A stretch of 64,000 nt of DNA from Aquila chrysaetos chrysaetos (Eukaryota > Chordata > Aves > Accipitriformes > Accipitridae). Numbering within the stretch: position 1 is the stretch's first letter; each line of letters opens with the position of its first letter. The notes below the pieces were generated by a model, which did no database searches, had not been told where the DNA came from, and saw only the letters and a program-made list of their open reading frames with translations. Below, piece by piece: positions 21,621-31,604 of this stretch. The translations under genes were made by a program, and so were the position numbers. The stretch lies in contig NC_044010.1 in assembly GCF_900496995.4 (NCBI RefSeq), positions 1,302,001 through 1,366,000 on the forward strand, in the 5' to 3' direction.

Positions 21621-24600
21621 TACTTCCCTGGCTGCCTTCAACTGGTATCAGTAACTTGGTCCAAAGAAGAGCTGCTGCAAGCAGAAAACTCCCGACTTCT
21701 GACTTTCTGCTCCTTGCTGTAAGGGCTGCATTCCAGCTTGGTTCAGCCTACTGCGAATCTTTGTGGAAGGGAAAGAGCTAATGATAAGGAGGAACTGAAG
21801 TTCTGTTTCCAAACATGACGCAGGGCGTGCTTTTTTCTGTGAAAATGAGAAAAAAAGTTTCGACAAGTCTTCCCACCACACTTTCTATGCAGTAGGAACT
21901 ACCATAGGCCCAACAGACTCTCATTAGGCTCTGGGAAAAAATAGACATTGTTAGTAAAATAATTTAGACTTTGGGTTATTTTTGCTAAGGTTAAAGATAA
22001 TACAGTAGTGTCGTTTACCTAGATGTGAGTGCTTTCGCAACCCCAGGCTTAAGTGACCTAGCCCTGCGGAGAGCTGGTCTGCAGAAGAAGTAGGCTCAGG
22101 CTCAAGGGGAAGAGATGCTACGTGAAGCGGCTTCCCCTCTCTTTCTTGAGGTAGTGTCTTAACTTCTCGTCTCTCACACTTTCCCACGCCGGCAATGGAA
22201 GTCATGAACGCCGGAGAAAGAAAGATGTCTGGGAAAGGCAGTGCTTGTGGGTTCCTGCAGTCACTAAAGACCACACACTGGTGTTTGAATTTGATGTGCA
22301 TTAATTGCTCAACGCATCTTTGTTCCATCCTTTGCAACTTCCAGCGCTGACCAATACCTGTTTACACCTCCTAATGAATCAACCCCACTCCCCCTTGGTC
22401 CTGCAGAGTAAAGGAACTTGGTGGTCCCTTTACCCAGGGACAAACTTACACTCTGAAGTATAAAGCTTAGGTACCTTCACCTTTGTTTGCATGGAAAGAG
22501 CTCGAGACAGCAACGCAGAAAAACAGTATTTCGTGACTACCCATTATAACATTCCCTGCCTTGTCGTGGGAAGCACCGGCTTCTGCACAGGGGTGACAGC
22601 AGGGTGCTGGCCAGGGTGGCCCCAGCCACATGCAGCCCTTAAATACCTGTGGTTTAGGGTGGCATCTGTCCTGCTTTAGGCTGTTTGGTTACATCTACTT
22701 TTATGCAGCTCAGAGAAGCAGGAGATACAGATGGATTTATTTCACATTGGCAGCATCCTTGCTGCTTTCATTCTTGTAACATTTTGCTGCAAATATAATC
22801 TCTAAAAATAGTCCCGGCTATGACTTGCATAAGGTCAGAGGAAGGCTGGGTACATTACACTGCAATAAAAACATGAACGTGTGAACAATACTTTCCACTG
22901 CAAAAGTAACTCTCGGAGAGAAATAATTGATAAATAAAAATACGGCAGAGGCACAGGCCTTATGGTTCTCCAAAACACAGAAAGGACTGGTTGCGAAGTT
23001 TCTGGAGAGGACCCTGCATCACACTGCTGTATGCTGAAACTGAACCCTATCCCAGTCACATGCAGAGAAAGAAAATACATGCTTGTTTATGAAAAGTGAC
23101 CATATCAGATCTTTCAGATTCAGAATCAGTCTGCATCATTATCCAGGTATTCTTTAGATGAGTTTACTTCATCTCTAACTTGTATATGCTGTTCTTTTCA
23201 GACAAATTATTTCTATGCCTCTCTTCTCATTGTGAAATCTGTGAAGCTAGAGGACAGGAAGAAGGGATAGAGAATTTTTTCCTGATATTTATCAGGGTTT
23301 GAATGCTGCTTCTATTCTGACATGCCGGTAATCAGGAGCTCTGTATTTTAACTGATGATCTAGTTAGCTCTGTGGTTTAGTTGATGGTATTATTGTCAGT
23401 ACACAAACTACAACTTTCAAAACCCTGAGCAGAAAGTTTACGAATTCTTGCCTCGGTAAGTTTGATACCTAACACCCAGAGGCAGGTGACACACAGATAG
23501 GTTGGGTGATGAAACATTTCTCTAAACCTGTACACTTCTTGTTTCCCTGCAACTTGCAAAATTTCCTAAGAGCTGAGTTACAAAAAAAAATCAAAACAGA
23601 AATACTTACTTGAATCATGTTCAAGCTACTGTGGAAAGAAAGGATGCAAATCCAGTCCGCAGTCTGTCCACTTTGGTAAATCTTTATTTTTAGACCGTCA
23701 TGACAGCAAATCAAGTAAGGTTTAAAAATATACAGCTGCTATTTTAACTGCAGATATGTCTGTGTCTGGAGCAGATCTGTTCGGTGACAATAACTTACAG
23801 TTTATAAACCAATTACAATTTCTTTTCAGTAAATATATATTTGGTTCAGTTGCAGCCAATGAGCCAAAACAATACTACTGTTTTCTTATTTGGTATTTGC
23901 TATATGTGACTGACCATATGACATGCTAAGGTTATACGTCATGTCTGAGCTCTTCACACAGAATCAAGGGATGCCTCCCATTTTAAAGAACCATCAAAAA
24001 GGGCCACCAGAAACCCCAGATAATTACCTTAAAGAGTGCCTCTGAGATGAGATTGCAAATGAACACAAAACAGTCTTTCTAAGACATGATAGGGAGCTCT
24101 TAAAAAAAATCTCAGGAAAGTTTGCATCCAAATGCTGGAGCCAAGAATGTTAAAGTTATATATATGTAACGTTACAACAGAAAAATATTTTCAAGGAATG
24201 TGAATACTTTTGGTGAAGTGTATAATGCAGACAGGACATACTCTCTATTTCTTTTAATCCTTGTTACCCAGTATATGGTGTTTATCTCATTTTTATCATA
24301 ATACTTAAATCCTGAGGTGAATACAGAGTTACTAGTTTCCTTACAGGATTTTTCAATATATTTACTGTCTTAGTATCCAAGGGGTTTCACAACCAATAAT
24401 GAATTTATCTTTGCAGTACTAGAGGTGTACTTGAGGTTAAAAGATACTATTACTTCTATGTGGCAGATGTAGAATTAAAATATAGAAAGATGAAAAGAAA
24501 TAGAATTAAATATAATATTTTATATAAATATATATATATCTACACACACCAAGCATGGAGATGCTCAGGTTCTGATGTTTCACGTGCAGTTGCATGCTTC

Positions 24601-26098
24601 CTGCACAAAAACCCTGGCAGACCCAGCTGTAGAATCACATTTTCTAGGAGAGCATCTGTGTCTCCTTAAACTAGAGATTTTCTTCTCTTTTCGTGCAGCG
24701 CTCTTCCTCAATCACTACGTACTTAACAACGTCAGCAAGAAATCAGGCTCGGCTCTCCCTTTGCTAAACAGATATATTTATTTCTTGGAGCTGAGGAAGA
24801 AAACACTATGCCATTGGAAACCATACCGTACCGCATTTGCACATGATTCTCAGGAGCCTAAGTTTTCTCAAGTCCTGTCCTTCAATACAAAATAAAAAGC
24901 AAACCCAAGAAAATGCCACCACCTGGAATCACGGTGACCCCTAAGTGAGTCAAGCCCCACATCTCAACACCCACAGCAGGGACAGCTACAGCTTGAGTGA
25001 CCGCCTTGGTCACAGCGGGTCACTGTCCTTCGTGGCACTTCTGCTCTGCAGTTGCCATTCAGACTGATCTTGCATACACGTGTGGCCAGCCAAGCTTTAA
25101 ATGAGTCAGGCAGTGACTATGGTAGAGCTCAGGGTAGGTGGAAAGGGAGAATAAAAGGTATAGATGAAATCTTCATCAATGACACTAACAACCTTCTAGC
25201 GAGCATGTGCAAGATGTAGTTTCTTTGAGGCTCAGACCTTGAACAAGTCCACATGGATTTTACAGGGGCACTTTGATTCCAGGGCAATCCTTCTGGTGAA
25301 CCTCAAATCCTCAGTATAAGGCATGTGGAGTGAAAAGATCTTCCGTGAGACAACTGACCAAAGATGGAAGGATGAAGCTGTGACAATTAGGGAGGTACTC
25401 CCTGTATTTTTTAGCTGGGGATCAGCTGGCTGAGGCCGTGGTGTTTCATGGCAATAACCACTAGTTCAGAGGTACTGAATGCATTGGAATTGTTTTATAC
25501 TGAAAAAACTATGCTTTAAAATGACAGGGATGGAGTAGGTCCACCGTATAGCGCATCAGTCTGGCAAAGACTTCAATCCATGTTCCTTGCTTTTCTTCCA
25601 GAGCGTGCCTGCTGCTCAGGTTCTCGCAGCAGCACATCAGCTTCTCTTCAGCTCCCTAAACCTGGCATGCAGGACCGTGGAGCTAAAGAGAACCTGTTGC
25701 ACCATCAGGTTAAATAAAATAAATTTATCGCCTGATAAATCTGTGCTGCATGCACGCAGTAAAGAGGCACCGAAACTTGCTCGTGCGATTTCTGTCCAGG
25801 GAAATGCACTAGTGCTGTTACAGGACAAGTAGGGGAGAGTTGAGGGTAGCGAGGTTCACGTAACACAGGGCACTGCTGGTAGAAACCCCACACTGCGCTC
25901 CCCCGCTATGAGACCTGGATCAGCAATATTTCTTGTTCCTCTCTACCTGGCGCAATGTAGCCATAGCTCACCTGTGCCAAACCCACCCCAAAATTCCAGG
26001 TGCTGAAGTGGTCCTCTGGGCTGGCAGCATGGTGCAGGGCAGCCCAGCAGCAGGGTCTTGTGCTGGGCATGTCGGGCAGTCGTGTGGGAGCAGGCAGG

Positions 26099-26177
26099 AT
26101 GGGGAGAAGGGGGAAGCCGTGGCACGGAGCTGCTCTGCTGCTCCTCGCGCTTGCGAGGGGTCCCTGTGCTGTGCTTG
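26099..26177 (+). other. Candidate signal-peptide exon (unassigned)
   Basis: The ATG sits in a strong start context (A at -3, G at +4). It opens a frame with a basic start (MGRRGKPWHG), a hydrophobic core (AALLLLALA) and a small-residue end (GPCAVLG). A possible donor, CTTG|GTAGAG, follows in phase 1, the usual phase of signal-peptide exons. No partner exon was recognised downstream. A chance arrangement is quite possible. Confidence 0.2.
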
Positions 26178-27379
26178 GTAGAGACACAGTCAGGCAAAAT
26201 CTCACTTTGCATCAGCTACTGGAAAATGGGTTTGGTTTGACTTCAGCAAGTGCTTTAAAATAACAGGTTCCAGTTTAGTTGCAGTTTGAGAACAAAAAAA
26301 AAAAGGTCCAAACTCTGTTTTTTTTCCTCTGGGCTCAGATTCTATTTTATGCCCTGGTAACAATCTCATTAACATACTTTTCTGAAAACTTCTTGAGATA
26401 ATCAAGTGAATGGTTTGTTTGAAGCAAAACAAAGGAAACCCAACCCAAGGCAGATGCCCAGTTATAGAGAATTTCAGAGCTATCGGTTAAGGTCTAAGTG
26501 TCATAAAAAACAAAAGCAAAAAGATTCCTGAATAAAAATTCCTAAGCAGCCACCTCTCTAAATGGTACAGTAGTACCTGTAACCCTTGTAATTCTTACTT
26601 CATCATCGTTCATTCAGTCTGGATTACCAACATAAAGTTTGCAGCCTGAATCTACAAAACTCACCAGATTTTAAGTCTTAGCATTTTTGCCACAAGCTTG
26701 CTCTTGCCTCTCCTCTGACCCTTACTGTATCTCCTTGTCCTACTTCTCTCAGAGTTTCTTGAAAATGACAGAAATTGAATTTTTGATTTATCATCTGTCC
26801 TGCTGCTGAAGCTCCCATCTTAGAATCAGCATCTTAGTTTTTTAAAATCCCAGATACAGTGCTGCAAACTATGGCTAATCCACTGAATATATTATGGAGG
26901 TTTTTTTTTTTTTAGAGTAGCATGCCACAGAGGCGTTCACAGTTACCAGCTGCCTCTGTTTTAGGGTGTCATTTAAGACATCTTGTGTCTGATTATTCTA
27001 CTTCATCTCAGTTACTAAGGCTGTTTTGAAGATGTCTTGATTTTCATAGCTTAGTACAGTAACCATTGCATTGCATAAGGTTTGACCAATAAAGACTCCA
27101 ACTCTATTTACAAAGCCTTACCTTAATCATAGAGTCCCCGCGTGTTCACCAAACACTTGCTCTCCCGGTTGTGCTAAGCTGGGTTGAAGTGAGGTCGGTA
27201 AGGGAGAGCTGCAAGCAAAGAAAGAGGAGAGAACGGGAGGACACAGAGCAAGCCCAGGCAGAAACATCAAGTAGTTTTGGGATGTTAAAAATAAAACCCG
27301 TGCATGTGACCATGGAGCTCAGCTTACAGAGCAGTCTCTTCCACTGTATTTGTTAACACTGTCACTTCTGGAGCGATAC

Positions 27380-27960
27380 TTCACAGAGGAGAGGCGAGAG
27401 GCAGAACCAGTAATACTCCGTGCCCCCTGCATGAGAGGAAAAGATCAAAACCCTTCCCAGAGCCCTGCATCGGCTCCCCGCCGCGCGCTGATGGAGGTTT
27501 GCCCCCGGTTCCCATCGTCACCAACTGGTGCAGGCAGCGGTGGTGGGTTTCCGACCTGTCTGGGCAGGGGTGCGCAGAAAGAGAGCGGGAACGGCGCAGA
27601 GCTGAGCAGCCGGGCAGATCTGCCCCCCCGCCTCCCGGGGACCCCCGGGAGACTCCCCAGCTCCAGCCCCTCCGCTGCACAGGGAAAGGGTCCCGCCGCG
27701 CACCGGGACGAAGCCCGAAGGGTGCAGCTCCCAGCGTCACCCTTAGTCAGCCAAACCCGGGGAAGCGACCGTCAGGGTGGTTAAAAGCATTAAATTAAAG
27801 CATTTCGTGGTGAGATTCATGGCGAGTTTCGTGAGTTCCGTGGTGAGCATTTCATACTCGTGATGAGTGCAGACATAGGGTACTACTACACGTCAGTGAG
27901 GTTCAAGGGTGCGGACGGGGCAGGCGCTGCTTCTCCCCGGTGGGTGCTCACCCGCGACCA
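27380..27960. promoter_or_regulatory. Orphan CpG-rich block
   Basis: This GC- and CpG-rich stretch contrasts with its A/T-rich surroundings. Open frames in it on both strands are low in complexity and match nothing I know. It could be a promoter for an upstream FBXO40 exon (minus strand) or for a non-coding RNA. Just past the densest part (27,800-27,865) are irregular repeats of a TTCGTGGTGAG-like unit. Confidence 0.4.
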
Positions 27961-29320
27961 CTTTTCACCACCTCAGAAACACAGAACAACATCTTTTGGC
28001 CGTGGTGGTGGTGGCTCTGAGATCCTAAGTCGTGACGAACTTGTTGCTTTGCCTTATCTTTTTCCCTATCTGCGAGCCCCCAGTGACTCTCATCGTTTGA
28101 AACAGTGCAGGCAACTGTGTTTTCATTTTTAGGGCTGAACAAAATGTCAGTAGGTGACAACCAAGGCTTGCTGGTGCCAATTGTAATTTAGTAGTGCTAA
28201 ATATGGTTAGCAGTCTGGCTTTGTGGCCTTTTTTAGAAAGGGCTGTATTATCGTGATACCATTTTCTATCATCCCATTGCACTGGGGAAAACAGGGGCCG
28301 GTGGTGATATGCCTAAACCTGAATTTCACCCAATCACAACATGATTGCTGATCTGTTTACCCCAATCCACTTCCACCCTTCACCCCCCCAGTTCAGGGTC
28401 ATTCTTCAGCCTTCAATGTTGTCATCGTCTTTTTAGACTTTTAAAAACATGCTGCTTGCGTGCCTCACTTTCATACGAAGTGAAAAATGCTTCTCAAAAT
28501 TCTGTATTACTGGTTTAGGAGTAAAGTCCCTCCCGCTGAATTAACCCAGATTACTAAAATACTTGGGCTTCAGAAGTAGCTGTTGTCAGAAATGAAGCTA
28601 CCTTCCGTCTTAATTTTACCAGCACCTGATGTCAGCCTGGTTTTAGATCTCTGTGTTTCCAGACAGTCTGAACTCTGGTGGCACTTTTTACTGCTTCCAT
28701 GTGTTGCCCAGTGATCATGCAGACCCAGAGAGCCTGCCCTGGGTCTGCCTCACTCTGTTCGGTACTCTGCCTCACAGCCTCACGTAACACAAGCTGCCAA
28801 GTTTTGCAAATCCTTCCCTGCAAGTGATAGCTGTACTGCAGGAAGGCATCATCTGTGGTGGCCTTTTAGGGCAGGGTATCACAAGATGCGCAGAATGAAT
28901 GTAGTTCACCATCCCTGAAAATGAGCATGTGGTGGAGAGAAGGGAGCAGAAGAGCGAAGGTGACGGGAAACAGGAATTCATCCTTGTACCTGCAGCAGAC
29001 CATTGTATGAGCTCAGCCGCACCTGAAACCAGACTCTCAGCAAGAAGAGGAGAACTTGCAGATCTCTGCTGCCGCCCTGACCTGCGCTAATTTGATTCAA
29101 GGTATCTCAGGAATGCCAACTAATACTGTAACCAGACCTTCTGCTGCAGTACAGATGTGCTTACTGGTAGGGTGCGAGAAACATGAAATCTCTGAAAGAA
29201 AAGTGTAACTGGTATTTATTTTTGGGTGCAAATGCTTTGGGAGAAAGCTGTTGCCTGTCTGCTTTAATCTCTCTTATCTCAATTCTATGGGAAGAAATGC
29301 TGTGCCATATAGAAGCCCTA
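27961..29320. other. Intergenic, no gene recognised
   Basis: Unremarkable sequence between the CpG-rich block and the simple repeats. Short open frames on both strands have no recognisable motifs. Confidence 0.4.
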
Positions 29321-29700
29321 TGAAATATACTTATGTATATGATATGTATTTCATATATGTATATGTATACATATGATATGTATACAAATATACATATCTA
29401 TTGACATGGGAAAATTGGGCCAGATCTGATAGCCTGAGAGAGGTGAAGCTGCCGCAGCTCCATGTCCCCAGGTCCAAGCAGCAGCCAGGCTGAGCTTGTG
29501 CACAAATACACGTATACACCACATATGTACACATATACACAGACAGCCACACAGATTACATGGCGAGCCACACAGAACACTCACATGAACACAGTGCCAG
29601 TGACGTCATCCCACCCCCTCCTCTGGCTGAGCTGGATGGAGGTGTGCTAGTGAGCATATGTGCATATATATATATATATATACACACTCACACACGTATT
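29321..29700. repeat. AT-rich palindromic and CA/TA simple repeats
   Basis: 29,325-29,400 is built of ATATGTATAC-type words with self-complementary stretches such as GTATACATATGATATGTATAC. 29,500-29,570 has ACACATATAC-like repeats, and 29,663-29,700 an (AT)n run passing into (AC)n. These are simple repeats, with cruciform potential in the first block. Confidence 0.75.
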
Positions 29701-30599
29701 TACGGCATGGGTCGCTCTAGCAGCTGGGCTCAGGCAGTGGCCAGCAGCTGCCCCTCAATCCCAGTCTCTCAGTCCCCCTGGTCCCCCATAGCCAGCTCCC
29801 CTGTGGTGGTCTCACCCCCAGGGACCCCCAGGTCCCCCAGCCTCTTCTCCTCTCCCCCAGGCCCCCGCGCCGGCTGGCCCAGCTGCACCCTCGCTGCCGC
29901 TCACGCGCTCGCCCGCCTGCCTGCGCCCACGCCAGGGGCTGCCCCGCGGGCACCGGTCCCAGCCGCTGGCACCCAGACCCCCCCAGACCCCCCGCACGGG
30001 GTAACGAGAGTCCCTCGCCCGGGGCAAAGCGCGAAAGGAGGTTAACGAGAAGACGGGACGGGCTGCGCTGATCAGGCGCGGGGCACGGCCAAACCATCAC
30101 AAACCACTGAGACGCAACCGGCCCTTTTTATTCCCGTATCCCTCCGTTCTCCCACACCTGATCCCCCACAAATCACCCAAACCCTGCCCTTGGGTCTTCC
30201 CCTAGAGAGTCCCGTGCAATGCCCAAACGCTCTGCCCCTGCGTCCCATCGTGTGTCCCCTGAACGCAGTGACCCCCCCAGCCCTAGAGGTGCTCTGGGGC
30301 CGGGACAGCCCTGGCAGGGTGTCCCTTTCTTATTTCGGGTTCCCGCCTGCCGTCGTGCCCCTGTGCTCCTGGAGACGGGCCGATGGCTCCTGGGGTGGGC
30401 CTGGGAGCACCCCGGCAGGGTGCGCTTTGGGGTGTCCCCCCGCTGCCGTCTCCCGGTGCGCAGATGAGCTTTTAGAACATAACCTCCTTAATGATCAGTA
30501 TAGTTAGGTTTGGGATCTTTTTTTTTTTTTTTTTTTTAGTATATAACCTACATAAAATTTCTCTCATCTTCGGTCACGCAACCTAACGCCACGTTATCT
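29701..30599. other. GC-rich flank left of the KPNA1 CpG island
   Basis: The stretch is proline-codon-rich and CpG-bearing, and its long frames look compositional rather than coding. A run of about 22 T follows at 30,518-30,539, then A/T-rich sequence. No exon was recognised. An upstream or antisense non-coding transcript from the KPNA1 island could lie here. Confidence 0.35.
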
Positions 30600-31156
30600 G
30601 TCTCAACGTACGCCACGGGCGACTGGCGGCTGTTGCGGCTTTCCGTGCCGGCTCCGCGGCCACCGCCGCGCCTCTCCCGCCACAGGCGCGAAATAACGGC
30701 TTCGAAACGGCTCCGCTCCTCGACGCCGGCGCTTGGCGTGCGGCCGCGTGGTCTGCGGTGACACCGGGGCCGCCGCTACGTTAACCTGCACGGCAGGAAG
30801 CGTTAATTAAAGCGGAAATATCAGCTCGTTAGGTTATCCCGGGCTATAAAATCCCCCTCCTGTGGGGGAGTGACGGGGGGGGGGGGGGGGGTCCCTGTCC
30901 CTTTTACCGCTGCCTGTCACGAAGTTCCCTTGAGGCAGCGCTGACAGGCGGCAGGTGACGGCCGGCGGCCTAACACCACCGCCCTGCCGCTGGCGGTCGC
31001 TGCGCCACGGCCTGAGGGAGGCAGCCGGCCGGTCGCCATCGCCTCCCGCTCCGGGTCTACGACCCGCCCGCCGCCCCTCAGGCGGGGAGGGGCGGTGCCT
31101 TCTTCCCGCCCCCCCCCCCGCGACCTTCCCGCTCTGCGGCGGCGCCTCCCAGCCTC

Positions 31157-31175
31157 ACTACAACTCCCGGCATGC
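31157..31175 (+). promoter_or_regulatory. ZNF143 (SBS2-type) motif, forward copy
   Basis: ACTACAACTCCCGGCATGC matches the extended ZNF143/Staf promoter motif ACTACAAnTCCCAGmATGC at nearly every position. It lies about 430 bases upstream of the putative exon 1 donor. Motif match is seen; binding is inferred. Confidence 0.75.
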
Positions 31176-31223
31176 CCCGCGGCAGAGGGAGCGCCCCGTC
31201 TGCGGGTGCGCCGGACGCGCGAT

Positions 31224-31242
31224 GCATGCCGGGAGTCGTAGT
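31224..31242 (-). promoter_or_regulatory. ZNF143 (SBS2-type) motif, reverse copy
   Basis: On the minus strand this reads ACTACGACTCCCGGCATGC, differing from the forward copy at one base. The two copies point toward each other 67 bases apart. Confidence 0.72.
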
Positions 31243-31426
31243 CTTCATCCGGGACGCCGCCCACCGGGTGTCACCGTCCGCAGGAAGGAGCCGCTGACTG
31301 CGAGAAGGGCGAGCGGACGCCGTCGCCACCGGCTGGGTTCGCCTCCTTGCCTCGCCGGGACTGGGGCGGGCGGAGAGGGGTTCGCCGGAAAGGGCTCTCC
31401 TCTTCCCAGAGGGTGCCGCGGTGAGG

Positions 31427-31435
31427 CCCGGAAGC
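31427..31435 (+). promoter_or_regulatory. ETS-family-like site
   Basis: CCCGGAAGC fits the GGAA core with CpG flank used by ETS/GABPA at CpG-island promoters. A single short match, so tentative. Confidence 0.35.
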
Positions 31436-31459
31436 TACGCGGCTGGCTGGGAGGGGGGG

Positions 31460-31471
31460 GGCGCATGCGCG
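31460..31471 (+). promoter_or_regulatory. NRF1 site
   Basis: GGCGCATGCGCG contains the palindromic NRF1 core GCGCATGCGC. It lies about 135 bases upstream of the exon 1 donor, close to the likely start of transcription. Confidence 0.65.
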
Positions 31472-31499
31472 CTGCCGTCGCCAGTCAGCGCTGGAGCAG

Positions 31500-31604
31500 G
31501 CAGGCGGAGAGGGAGGGAGGGAGGGAGCGGCGCTCGCGCGCCTCGGGCCTGAGAGGAGACAGCGCGGGACCGGGCCGGGCCGGGCCGGGCCGCGCCGGTA
31601 GCAG
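31500..31604 (+). other. KPNA1: Putative KPNA1 non-coding exon 1
   Basis: The CpG island contains a good donor, GTAGCAG|GTACGG, at 31604/31605. An upstream non-coding exon is required because the first coding exon begins with an acceptor five bases before the ATG. The transcription start is unknown, so the left edge is arbitrary. A second donor, GGGCG|GTGAGC near 31,695, is an alternative. A (CCGGG)n tract lies at 31,569-31,590. Confidence 0.4.

Larger units (their letters stand above)
19512..27379. other. Intergenic between FBXO40 and KPNA1, left part
   Basis: No conserved coding exon was recognised. The first FBXO40 exon should be here or further right. One weak candidate is minus-strand ATGCAAACAAAG|GTGAAG (22492 down to 22481), which would add MQTK in phase 0 but has a poor start context. 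At 26,099 on the plus strand there is a leader-like open frame (see findings). Old repeats include a CR1 fragment near 21.4 kb. A/T-rich stretches lie at 23.7-24.6 kb. Confidence 0.4.
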
